In this document: in pieces, positions 1 through 6,041 of the stretch | How the letters are laid out: each line of letters opens with the position of its first letter | Numbering within the stretch: position 1 is the first letter of the stretch | Origin: Terriglobales bacterium | GTDB lineage: Bacteria; Acidobacteriota; Terriglobia; Terriglobales; Acidobacteriaceae | Length of the DNA stretch: 7,525 nucleotides | Direction of reading: 5' to 3' | Assembly: GCA_019241735.1 (NCBI GenBank) | Contig: JAFAWN010000239.1 | Span: 1 to 7,525 of the forward strand | Notes under the pieces: model-generated | What the model was told of the DNA's origin: nothing | The model's database searches: none | The model's input: only the letters and a program-made list of their open reading frames with translations | Position numbers and translations under genes: made by a program

Positions 1-574
1 CCGGAATCGTCAGCATGGTAGCGCCGTTTTTTGGATCGAGCGTGTATTCATAGTCATTCTTTGCGGCGATGGAAGCGCCCCAATGCAGGCCGGTGGCGAC
101 TATTGATGTCGATAGAGGTTCGCCAACAAATCCATCACAAATCAACTGCTTGACATACACGATTTCAGGCGCAACCCTTGCCTGAAGACCGGCTATGCCC
201 AAAACCCCTTTCGCCTGGGCCAGAGCAGCCACCTCTTGGGCTTCGGCGAGGCCATTTCCAAGTGGCCATTCGCAGTAAACGTGTTTTCCTGCTGCGATCG
301 CCGAACTCACCACCTCCAGGTGATATTGGACCCGGACGGTAACCACTACGATGTCGATGTCCGGCGAGGAGAGCATCTCTGATAGGTTGGCGAAAGCATT
401 TGGCAGTCCTGTAGCGGCGGCGGCCTTTTCCGCGCTTGCCAGGCTCCGGTTCGCTACGCCGATGACTTCGTAGTCTTCCGAGAGCGCACGCAGCGCCGGA
501 AGATGCGCGCGCGAAGCCCAACTCCCGCCAGCGTCCAGGCCCACAATACCGACCTTGAAACGTTTCTTAGACAT
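1..574 (-). CDS. Gal80-like Gfo/Idh/MocA-fold protein, N-terminal half (3' end off the left edge)
   Basis: About 191 codons are visible; the stop lies beyond the left edge. The start is an ATG with AAGGA 10 bases before it. Residues 8-28 form a Rossmann nucleotide-binding start with a glycine-rich GIVGLDAGG core, and residues 70-105 hold the second half of the fold with a DIDIVVVTVR strand. In this family the strand after 'AGKHV' normally carries an EKP motif whose lysine is catalytic. Here residues 102-106 read EWPLG, as in the Gal80-like branch (yeast Gal80p has EWA at this place). The following LQARVAPEI and GFVGEP segments also fit Gal80p. The family binds NAD(P), but Gal80p is a regulator, not an enzyme. 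This protein may therefore be a non-catalytic or altered dinucleotide-binding protein. It lies downstream of truB on the same strand, 173 bases away, so co-transcription is uncertain. I am sure of the fold and fairly sure of the branch; the physiological role is unknown. Confidence 0.88.
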   Translation of the reverse strand, partial: MSKKRFKVGIVGLDAGGSWASRAHLPALRALSEDYEVIGVANRSLASAEKAAAATGLPNAFANLSEMLSSPDIDIVVVTVRVQYHLEVVSSAIAAGKHVYCEWPLGNGLAEAQEVAALAQAKGVLGIAGLQARVAPEIVYVKQLICDGFVGEPLSTSIVATGLHWGASIAAKNDYEYTLDPKNGATMLTIP

Positions 575-584
575 GCGACCAAGT

Positions 585-589
585 TCCTT
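585..589 (-). promoter_or_regulatory. Ribosome binding site of the Gal80-like gene
   Basis: On the minus strand this reads AAGGA, 10 bases before the ATG whose last base is 574. It supports that start. An ATG slightly upstream is in another frame. Confidence 0.6.
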
Positions 590-619
590 CGCGGCATCGC
601 TGTCGGGGTGTAGGGCCAA

Positions 620-647
620 CTCCCGCTACCGTCCTAATTAGCGGGAG
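620..647. promoter_or_regulatory. Perfect 9-bp inverted repeat between truB and the Gal80-like gene
   Basis: CTCCCGCTA at 620-628 is the exact reverse complement of TAGCGGGAG at 639-647, with a 10-base loop. It lies 46 bases before the Gal80-like start and 100 bases after the truB stop. Neither strand has a run of T after the stem, so it is not a standard intrinsic terminator. It could be an operator, a transcript-stabilising stem, or a terminator without a U tract. The repeat is seen directly; its function is inferred. Confidence 0.5.
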
Positions 648-684
648 GGTGAAACCCCCGTGTCGTGCTTAAGCTCTACTTTAC

Positions 685-690
685 ATAATA
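685..690 (-). promoter_or_regulatory. Possible -10 element for the Gal80-like gene
   Basis: The minus strand reads TATTAT, one base from the consensus, in the AT-rich part of the gap after truB. No convincing -35 hexamer lies 16-18 bases upstream. A transcript starting here would have a leader of about 100 bases that includes the 9-bp inverted repeat at 620-647. This is weak evidence. Confidence 0.2.
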
Positions 691-747
691 CTTGTTATCA
701 GACATTGAGTATGAATCCGGTCTCTGCACGGAATTCGGGTCGGACCC

Positions 748-1683
748 TTAGTTCGCGCCTGTCATCTGAATACTTTCCTGTGCGCTTCGGGACTCCGCAA
801 ATACTACCCCGGCGTGAAACTCTGCGTCCGAGATTCGCGTGGCGATGGCAGCCAGCTCACCCAGTTCTGAGTAAACTTTCACCTGCAAAGCCGAAGAGGG
901 TTCCGCGAGGGTTACACGCTGGCCTCTTTGTATCCGCGCAACAACTTCGTCGGCAACCGAGACGGAGGGGATCTGAGGCAATAACTCCCGCGGGCAGATC
1001 AATAGGCTCTCCAGCCGTCCATTCTGGCGGGCTAAATCGATGGCTTGGAGACTGTGAGCTTCGGAAAGCGCAAATTCCGCAAACCTGCTGCGCCGAAGTG
1101 ATTCCAAATGGCCGCCGCATCTCAGCCGTCGCCCCAGTTCGTGTGCAATAGAACGAACGTACGTCCCGGATGAAACCTCGATTTGAAACTGCGCTCTATC
1201 GTTATCGAAACTCGATATTTCAAAGGATTCGATCTGCACTCGTACCGGGCGCAGGAAAACACCTTTCTGCTTCCGGGCGAGCTTGTAGGCGGGGATGCCA
1301 TCCACTTTCTTGGCGGAAAATGGCGGCGGAGTTTGATCCATTACCCCGACAAACTCCAAAGCGGCTGCACGCAATTCGTTAAAGGAAAGGTTGAGCGGTG
1401 TCGGCGCAATAGCGATAACTCTCCCCTCGGCGTCATAGGTATCGGTAGCAACGCCAAATTGAATACACCCGTCGTAGGTTTTTGAAGAATTGGCGTAGAA
1501 CTGCGCCAACCGGGTCATCTTCCCCAGCACAATCGGCAGGATGCCGGTGGCCAACGGATCCAAGGCGCCCAAATGGCCGACCGAGCGTTGCCCGAGAGTC
1601 CGCCGCACGCGGTTGACCACATCATGCGAGGTCATTCCGCTGGGCTTGTCGATTAACAGCACTCCACTGATGGCGTTGGGCAT
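748..1683 (-). CDS. truB: tRNA pseudouridine-55 synthase TruB
   Basis: 311 residues, the usual length (E. coli TruB has 314). It isomerises uridine 55 in the T-loop of tRNAs to pseudouridine in the cytoplasm. The start matches the family's beginning: GVLLIDKPSGMTSHDVV at residues 7-23. The catalytic motif follows as GHLGALDPLATGIL at 36-49, with the nucleophile Asp42. SSKTYDG at about 67-73 carries the conserved substrate-binding Tyr. SGTYVRSIAHELG in the middle holds the conserved YxRS segment. The last 80 or so residues look like the C-terminal PUA-like RNA-binding part, with RIQRGQRVTL near its start. A GAGAGAGG tract just before the ATG supports the start. It is not beside rbfA, infB or rpsO, its frequent partners. 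Instead it is divergent from the rhomboid gene across 49 bases and has the Gal80-like gene downstream. Nothing is missing. Confidence 0.97.
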   Translation of the reverse strand: MPNAISGVLLIDKPSGMTSHDVVNRVRRTLGQRSVGHLGALDPLATGILPIVLGKMTRLAQFYANSSKTYDGCIQFGVATDTYDAEGRVIAIAPTPLNLSFNELRAAALEFVGVMDQTPPPFSAKKVDGIPAYKLARKQKGVFLRPVRVQIESFEISSFDNDRAQFQIEVSSGTYVRSIAHELGRRLRCGGHLESLRRSRFAEFALSEAHSLQAIDLARQNGRLESLLICPRELLPQIPSVSVADEVVARIQRGQRVTLAEPSSALQVKVYSELGELAAIATRISDAEFHAGVVFAESRSAQESIQMTGAN

Positions 1684-1694
1684 GCGCCTCTCTC

Positions 1695-1700
1695 TATAAT
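1695..1700 (+). promoter_or_regulatory. Candidate -10 box (perfect TATAAT) for the rhomboid gene
   Basis: TATAAT lies in the 49-base divergent gap, 32 bases before the rhomboid ATG, giving a predicted leader of about 25 bases. The -35 position (ggcgtt at 1672-1677) is poor. On the opposite strand the same bases lie at the edge of the GAGAGAGG ribosome binding tract of truB, so the two signals nearly share sequence. The nine bases CTCTATAAT recur before ribA at 2459-2467. The match is clear; promoter activity is inferred. Confidence 0.45.
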
Positions 1701-1732
1701 CATTCGTTCACGACGGACGTTGATATCACCCT

Positions 1733-2446
1733 ATGATTCCCATTCGCGACGACCAGCCGCGTTTCACCACTCCTTACGTCACTTATTTCATTGTCGCGCT
1801 GAACGTAATTATTTTTCTTTTCGAGTTTTCTCTCAGCCTGCAAAGCCGGGCAGCCTTGAACGATGTGATTTACCAGTTCGGAATCATTCCGTCGCATATC
1901 ACGCAGGCGATCGGATTTCACTCCAATAATGGCTTCGCCGCGTTCATCCCCATTCTAACCTCAATGTTTTTGCACGCTTCCTGGCTGCATATTATTGGCA
2001 ACATGTGGGTGCTCTGGATTTTCGGCGATAACATCGAAGACTACCTGGGACACTTCGCCTATTTGCTTTTCTACCTTTTTAGCGGGTTTGCCGCCGCTAT
2101 CACCCATATCCTGCTAAATGCGAACTCCCTGGCGCCTACCGTGGGCGCCAGCGGCGCGATTGCCGGAATCATGGGGGCTTATTTTGTGCTGTTCCCAAAG
2201 GCTCGAGTGCTGACCCTGGTGCCGCTGATTATTTTCTTTACCTTCTGGTGGCTGCCGGCATGGATCGTCCTCGGCTACTGGTTTCTGTTGCAATTCCTCA
2301 GCGGCGCCGCTACATCGATCACGACCACGAATCAAAACAATGGAGGTATTGCATTCTGGGCGCACGTAGGAGGCTTCGTGGCCGGCATCATTCTGATAAA
2401 ACTACTGCCGCGGCGCTCGGGAACCTACCGCTACGGAACGTGGTAA
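1733..2446 (+). CDS. Rhomboid-family intramembrane serine protease
   Basis: 237 residues with about six membrane segments (roughly 14-33, 69-90, 105-127, 137-156, 162-190 and 205-224). Rhomboids cut single-pass membrane proteins within the bilayer using a Ser-His dyad. The nucleophile is Ser140 in GASGAIAG (138-145), and the partner is His211 in AFWAHVGGF (207-215). HASWLHIIGNMWVLWIFGDNIED at 81-103 is the conserved second-segment block with His81, His86 and Asn90, which help form the oxyanion hole. The start MIPIRDDQPR is the typical opening of this bacterial group and fixes the ATG, although no good ribosome binding site precedes it. The gap before the start of ribA is 27 bases on the same strand, so read-through is possible. 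The substrates are unknown. The active site looks complete. I am sure of the family, not of the role. Confidence 0.96.
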   Translation: MIPIRDDQPRFTTPYVTYFIVALNVIIFLFEFSLSLQSRAALNDVIYQFGIIPSHITQAIGFHSNNGFAAFIPILTSMFLHASWLHIIGNMWVLWIFGDNIEDYLGHFAYLLFYLFSGFAAAITHILLNANSLAPTVGASGAIAGIMGAYFVLFPKARVLTLVPLIIFFTFWWLPAWIVLGYWFLLQFLSGAATSITTTNQNNGGIAFWAHVGGFVAGIILIKLLPRRSGTYRYGTW

Positions 2447-2461
2447 CTCCGCCATGACCTC

Positions 2462-2467
2462 TATAAT
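2462..2467 (+). promoter_or_regulatory. Candidate -10 box (TATAAT) placed for a leaderless ribA transcript
   Basis: The sequence is a perfect TATAAT ending 6 bases before the ribA ATG at 2474. Transcription normally begins about 7 bases after the -10 box, which would put the first base at or next to the A of that ATG. No Shine-Dalgarno sequence is visible in the 27 bases after the rhomboid stop, which fits a leaderless message. No strong -35 hexamer is seen. Placement is direct; activity is inferred. Confidence 0.45.
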
Positions 2468-2473
2468 GTTTTG

Positions 2474-3082
2474 ATGACTCCCGGCTCCGTCCGACAAATG
2501 GCCTCCGCCGACTTCCCCACTCGATGGGGCCAATTCCGTATCTTTGGCTTCGCTACCGATGCCGCAGACGCGAAGCAGCAGGAAGCGGTGACGCTGGTCA
2601 TGGGAGATATAAAGTCGCATCCCGCTCTACTGCGAATTCATTCGCAGTGTCTAACTGGTGACGTCTTTGGATCATTGCGCTGCGATTGTAGGCAGCAACT
2701 GGAGATGGCGCTCGCACTGATTGCAAAGGAGGGGGCGGGCATTCTTATCTATGAACTTCAGGAAGGGCGCGGCATTGGACTGATGCCGAAGCTCCAAGCC
2801 TACGAATTGCAAGACGCCGGCCTGGACACGGTCCAGGCAAATGAAAAACTGGGATTTAAAGCCGACCAGCGCGGGTACGGCCTGCCCGCCGACATGTTGA
2901 AAGCGCTTGGGGTATCCCAAGTGAGATTGCTCTCAAATAATCCCGCCAAAGTCCGGGCGCTGGAAGATGCCGGCATAGAGGTCACCGAGCGCATACCCTG
3001 CGAAATTGCACTCAGCAGCCATGCCGAAGGTTACCTAAAGACGAAGAAAGAAAAGATGGGGCACCTGTTCAGCTCGCGCTGA
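2474..3082 (+). CDS. ribA: GTP cyclohydrolase II (riboflavin biosynthesis)
   Basis: 202 residues from the ATG at 2474, close to E. coli RibA (196). It converts GTP to 2,5-diamino-6-ribosylamino-4(3H)-pyrimidinone 5'-phosphate, formate and pyrophosphate, the first step to riboflavin. The zinc site is intact: Cys59, Cys70 and Cys72 in the block HSQCLTGDVFGSLRCDC (56-72). EGRGIGLMPKLQAY ends in Tyr110, matching catalytic Tyr105 of E. coli. ADQRGYG at 130-136 carries the Asp131 and Arg133 equivalents of Asp126 and Arg128. SNNPAK at 154-159 and TKKEKMGHL near the end are further family marks. It is a stand-alone RibA, not fused to RibB, and no other rib gene is in the window. A TTG at 2471 could add one residue, but the TATAAT placement favours the ATG. 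The gene converges on the minus-strand operon with 27 bases between stops and no clear terminator. Confidence 0.96.
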   Translation: MTPGSVRQMASADFPTRWGQFRIFGFATDAADAKQQEAVTLVMGDIKSHPALLRIHSQCLTGDVFGSLRCDCRQQLEMALALIAKEGAGILIYELQEGRGIGLMPKLQAYELQDAGLDTVQANEKLGFKADQRGYGLPADMLKALGVSQVRLLSNNPAKVRALEDAGIEVTERIPCEIALSSHAEGYLKTKKEKMGHLFSSR

Positions 3083-3109
3083 TGTTCGCGCTGCGCCCCG
3101 AATAAGACT

Positions 3110-3889
3110 TTATTTGCCACTCCATTTGGGCGGGCGTTTCTCGAGGAAAGCATCAATTCCCTCCCGCGCATCGTCCATCTTGATCAGTTCCTCAAGGTAG
3201 ATTTGTTCCGCCGATTTTAGTTTTTCCTCGAAAACCGCGCAGCGGCGCATGGCTTTTTTCGTAAGCCCCAGCACTGCTGTACTAAGGTTGGTCAATCGGC
3301 TGACAGTTTCGTTAACCACGTCATCCAATTCGATTTCGGAGACGGCGCGATTAGCCAATCCGAGGTTGGCGGCGTCAGTCCCGGTGATAGTGCGGCCGGT
3401 AAATGTTAGATCGGCAGCGGCACGCTGTCCGATTAAGGCAGCGAGTTCCGTGACCGCGACCGGCGGGTAACAGCCAAGCTTGATTTCTGGAAACGCCCAG
3501 CTGGCATCCTCAGCCGTGTAAACCAGATCACACATCATCGCCAGTTCTGCCGCACCTCCCAGGCACTTTCCCCGGACTTGCGAGATGGTAATTTTTGCCG
3601 TGTCGCGCAGGCGACGGATCACAGAATGAAACTTCAATAGCATCTGTTCCGCATGTGTCGGCACGTGCGCAGCAACATCCACGCCCGAGGAGAATGTATT
3701 GCCGTCCCCGGAAATTATCAGCACAGAAATATCGCGACGACCCTCGACCTCGACCAAGGCGCGCTGCAATTCGTCCATCATTGGAATATCAATGACGTTT
3801 GCAGTGGGATTGTTCAACGTGAGATAGGCTAGCGGGGGATCATTCCTGATGGAAATCCGGGAGAACGCAGGCGCTCCTTCACTTGTCAT
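3110..3889 (-). CDS. Enoyl-CoA hydratase/isomerase family protein, dienoyl-CoA hydratase-like
   Basis: 259 residues, a complete single crotonase domain. These enzymes add water across, or shift, double bonds of CoA thioesters. Oxyanion-hole residues lie in SSGVDV (67-72) and in GKCLGG (107-112). Both catalytic acids of hydratases are present: Glu115 in GGAAELAMMCD and Glu135 in FPEIKLG. The PEIKLGCYPPVA segment (134-145) replaces the usual PEI-LG-PGxGGTQRL, and it resembles cyclohexa-1,5-diene-1-carbonyl-CoA hydratase as I remember it. NVIDIPMMDEL near the start fits the same group. It is the last gene of the minus-strand run, 27 bases after the BoxB-like stop, and has only a weak ribosome binding site, so translation may be coupled. 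A role in processing the oxygenase product is inferred from this neighbourhood. The alternative is an ordinary beta-oxidation enzyme. Confidence 0.9.
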   Translation of the reverse strand: MTSEGAPAFSRISIRNDPPLAYLTLNNPTANVIDIPMMDELQRALVEVEGRRDISVLIISGDGNTFSSGVDVAAHVPTHAEQMLLKFHSVIRRLRDTAKITISQVRGKCLGGAAELAMMCDLVYTAEDASWAFPEIKLGCYPPVAVTELAALIGQRAAADLTFTGRTITGTDAANLGLANRAVSEIELDDVVNETVSRLTNLSTAVLGLTKKAMRRCAVFEEKLKSAEQIYLEELIKMDDAREGIDAFLEKRPPKWSGK

Positions 3890-3916
3890 GCTGATTTCAA
3901 CGGTGCCAGCGAAACG

Positions 3917-5092
3917 CTATAAATTAATCGCTGACTTGCGGACTTCGCCAATCGTGGACAGAGGATCCCGGGCGCCTTCCTTGACCGCGATCCATTTCTT
4001 TTCGTTCGCGATAATGTCCAGTAACAGAACCTTATCCGCGGGCCCCGGCAGAAATTCTTCCAGATGCTGAGCGTAGGATCGCTCGTCCAGTTCTTCGCCC
4101 GTCTGAGCATGAAACCTCTGCCCTGCCCAGCGGCCAATGTTGCGATTGAATTGGATGTGCGGCGCATACAGCCGGGGTGTACCTGCGGGTAAGGCATGAT
4201 TCAGGCGCTCGACCAGCGACGCCACCTCGTTGCGATAAAGAATCCGGTTGTAATCGTTCAACTCGTCGAGTTTCGCTTCCTGCTGATTCTGGGGTTCGTC
4301 ATAGCGTCCTTTGATCCCCCATACGTAAGCCCAGTGCGCGGATGACGAATTATCGGTGCCGAAAAGATCGTAGGAACTGGAAATCCATTTGTTCAGATAT
4401 TTCTGGATTAGCCAGGGCGGGATGACGCCGGCTTCAACGATCCTCCGTAAACCGTCGTTTCCGGTACCCATATGGAAGGCTTCTTCGCGCAGCATGTAGG
4501 ACATTGAGCGCCCGAGCGGCGCGAATGCGGAGTACTTCAGCATCTGCAGCTGAAATTTTCCGTCGCGATCGACGAAATCCGTGTAAGTGAAAAAATCCAT
4601 CCAGTTGTCGACGTCAACATTGAAGGCGCCCAGCAGGCGCTTGTTCTCGAATGCGCGGCGCTCCAGCATTTTTTGGGCTTCTACCTTGCCGGAATAGCCG
4701 AAATGCTCGACCAGCAGCGCACACATCTGCCAGCCGTGACGCATCTCTTCGATCATCACCCGGGTAATCGCCTTGCGGTCCCAATCGGTGGGCGCGCTTT
4801 CAAATAAATGCCGCTGCTGCTCGACGCTGGCGAATTCCGTATCGCCCTGATACACGATTAGGTTGATCAACGCATCTCGCATCTGCTGGGTGGGAACCTG
4901 ACGCAGGTTGTCCCACTTGCGCCGGCCTTTGAACGCTCCGAACTGAATTTCTTCAGTTTCGATTGCGCCGTAAAGCGTATCGAACTTGAAGTCAGCGATC
5001 TCCCCGCGATTAACGCCAATTTCTTTGCGCCAATCGTCGAAAAGGCCGACCCAGTCTCCGAAGGTCCCGATTTTTGCGACTTTACCCGGCAT
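3917..5092 (-). CDS. boxB: BoxB-like diiron benzoyl-CoA epoxidase family oxygenase (compact form)
   Basis: 391 residues. BoxB is the oxygenase part of benzoyl-CoA 2,3-epoxidase and uses a diiron centre with electrons from BoxA. Strong family blocks are QGDTEFASVEQQRHL (82-96), a LLGAFN segment (153-158), FVDRDGKFQLQ (173-183), REEAFHMG (202-209), YDLFGTD (241-247) and GIKGRYDE (259-266). The likely iron ligands have the expected order and spacing: Glu86, Glu116-x-x-His119, Asp175, Glu204-x-x-His207. Usual BoxB proteins are about 470 residues. The shortfall lies mainly after the second ExxH (about 20 residues) and after GIKGRY (about 30 residues), plus a shorter N-terminus. The protein is open and not broken, so it is a compact form, not a fragment. 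AAAGGA 6 bases before the ATG supports the start. The neighbours are two crotonases and no BoxA or BoxC, so the exact substrate is uncertain. PaaA (phenylacetyl-CoA epoxidase) is a more distant alternative. Confidence 0.88.
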   Translation of the reverse strand: MPGKVAKIGTFGDWVGLFDDWRKEIGVNRGEIADFKFDTLYGAIETEEIQFGAFKGRRKWDNLRQVPTQQMRDALINLIVYQGDTEFASVEQQRHLFESAPTDWDRKAITRVMIEEMRHGWQMCALLVEHFGYSGKVEAQKMLERRAFENKRLLGAFNVDVDNWMDFFTYTDFVDRDGKFQLQMLKYSAFAPLGRSMSYMLREEAFHMGTGNDGLRRIVEAGVIPPWLIQKYLNKWISSSYDLFGTDNSSSAHWAYVWGIKGRYDEPQNQQEAKLDELNDYNRILYRNEVASLVERLNHALPAGTPRLYAPHIQFNRNIGRWAGQRFHAQTGEELDERSYAQHLEEFLPGPADKVLLLDIIANEKKWIAVKEGARDPLSTIGEVRKSAINL

Positions 5093-5098
5093 CGATCA

Positions 5099-5104
5099 TC
5101 CTTT
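5099..5104 (-). promoter_or_regulatory. Ribosome binding site of the BoxB-like gene
   Basis: The minus strand reads AAAGGA, 6 bases before the ATG ending at 5092. It is well placed and supports that start. Confidence 0.65.
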
Positions 5105-5120
5105 AGCGCTCAAAACTTCG

Positions 5121-5138
5121 GCAGCTGCTTGCACGTGC
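5121..5138. repeat. Two adjacent 8-bp palindromes between the enoyl-CoA hydratase and BoxB-like genes
   Basis: GCAGCTGC at 5121-5128 and GCACGTGC at 5131-5138 are each perfect palindromes, two bases apart, inside the 50-base gap of the operon. They could bind a protein or fold in RNA, or be chance in GC-rich sequence. No function is assigned. Confidence 0.3.
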
Positions 5139-5142
5139 GGCC

Positions 5143-6000
5143 TTACTTCCCTGTGAAGTTTGCCGGGCGCTTCTCTACGTAGGCCGACAAGCCTTCCTTG
5201 GCATCCTCGCTTTGGAAAAGTATCTGCTGGTTCTCGCGCTCAACTGCGAGCGCTGACTCCATGGGGATCTCCCATCCCGTCTGTACCGCGCGCTTGATCC
5301 GGCCCACGGCTTTAGCTGCTTTGTTCGGCGGGCAGAACTGGCGCGCGTATTCCATAATGTTTTCCATGAAACCATCCCGCTCATAAATGTCATTGATGAT
5401 TCCCATTTCGAGCGCTTCTTCGAAGGAATAGGTGTTGCCGGTAACCATCAATTCTATGGCTTTGCTCTTCCCCACCATGCGGGAGAGGCGCTGCGTCCCG
5501 CCGGTACCAGGCAGAACGCCGAGATTGACTTCCGGCAGCCCGATTTTCCCTGCTTCTTTGCGCGCAATCCGGATATCGGCCGCCATTGCAATCTCCAGGC
5601 CTCCGCCCACACAATGGCCATTAATGGCAGCGATGACTAGCTTGGGAGTGTGCTCCAGCCGCAGGAGGGTTTCGTTGGCATGCAGGCAGAAATAATATTT
5701 AAAGGTCGGATCGACGCTGGCCAGCATCTTGATGTTCGCGCCGGCGGAAAAAAACTTTTCGCCGGAACCGGTGAGAACAATGACATAGACGCTGTTATCG
5801 AATCGGGCGGCGAGAATGGCCTCATCCAATTGCCGGTTCATCTCGTAGGTGTAGGTATTGGCCGGCGGATCAAACATTTCAATCACCGCGACCCCAGCTT
5901 CGGTGCGGTAATTAATTAATTTCTGCGCACCTTCAGCGATCTTCCCGGAAGTTTGACCGGGATTTTTCTGTTCGGCTGGGGGCGGTGCTATCGTCGCCAT
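5143..6000 (-). CDS. Enoyl-CoA hydratase/isomerase family protein with N-terminal extension
   Basis: 285 residues. The crotonase domain begins near residue 28 after a Pro/Gln-rich, probably flexible extension. The extension is real by its start signal: AAGGAG lies 5 bases before the ATG, and the next Met is residue 42, inside the domain. Oxyanion-hole segments are FFSAGANI (83-90) and NGHCVGGG (127-134). Both catalytic acids are present: Glu136 in GGGLEIAMAAD and Glu157 in GLPEVNLGVLPGTGGTQRL (154-172). That is the standard hydratase layout, so a true water-adding enzyme is likely. The end (EGLSAYVEKRPANFTGK) is typical of the family. It sits between the aldolase (41-base gap) and the BoxB-like gene (50-base gap). 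In the box pathway the epoxide is opened by BoxC, a double-crotonase protein. This and the other crotonase here may share that work, which is an inference. The specific substrate is unknown. Confidence 0.92.
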   Translation of the reverse strand: MATIAPPPAEQKNPGQTSGKIAEGAQKLINYRTEAGVAVIEMFDPPANTYTYEMNRQLDEAILAARFDNSVYVIVLTGSGEKFFSAGANIKMLASVDPTFKYYFCLHANETLLRLEHTPKLVIAAINGHCVGGGLEIAMAADIRIARKEAGKIGLPEVNLGVLPGTGGTQRLSRMVGKSKAIELMVTGNTYSFEEALEMGIINDIYERDGFMENIMEYARQFCPPNKAAKAVGRIKRAVQTGWEIPMESALAVERENQQILFQSEDAKEGLSAYVEKRPANFTGK

Positions 6001-6005
6001 GGTTG

Positions 6006-6025
6006 CTCCTTAAGAATGATCTTAA
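6006..6025 (-). promoter_or_regulatory. Ribosome binding site partly covered by a small hairpin, before the enoyl-CoA hydratase
   Basis: AAGGAG is at 6006-6011 on the minus strand. TTAAGA and TCTTAA (6020-6025 and 6010-6015) form a perfect 6-bp stem with a 4-base loop. Its 3' arm includes the first two bases of AAGGAG. The stem is AT-rich and weak. It might tune translation; that is inferred. Confidence 0.4.
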
Positions 6026-6041
6026 TAAATTCTATCCTGTT

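Noticed and set aside
165..521. Minus-strand open frame of 118 codons
   Set aside because: It lies in another frame of the Gal80-like gene, whose frame has clear Rossmann motifs and a ribosome binding site.
660..1151. Plus-strand open frame of 163 codons opposite truB
   Set aside because: It overlaps the well-supported truB on the other strand, its product is Arg/Pro-rich with no recognisable domain, and it has no start signal.
2447..2473. FMN riboswitch before ribA
   Set aside because: Only 27 bases separate the rhomboid stop from the ribA start, too short for the conserved RFN element, and none of its signature is seen.
3083..3109. Bidirectional terminator between the convergent ribA and enoyl-CoA hydratase stops
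   Set aside because: Only a weak 5-bp A/T stem (AATAA with TTATT) and a short direct repeat (TCGCGCTG) are present; there is no GC-rich stem followed by a T run.
3917..5092. Calling the oxygenase PaaA (phenylacetyl-CoA epoxidase)
   Set aside because: The QGDTE, VEQQRHL, DRDGKFQL, DLFG and GIKGRY blocks fit BoxB, and no paaB, paaC, paaD or paaE neighbours are present.
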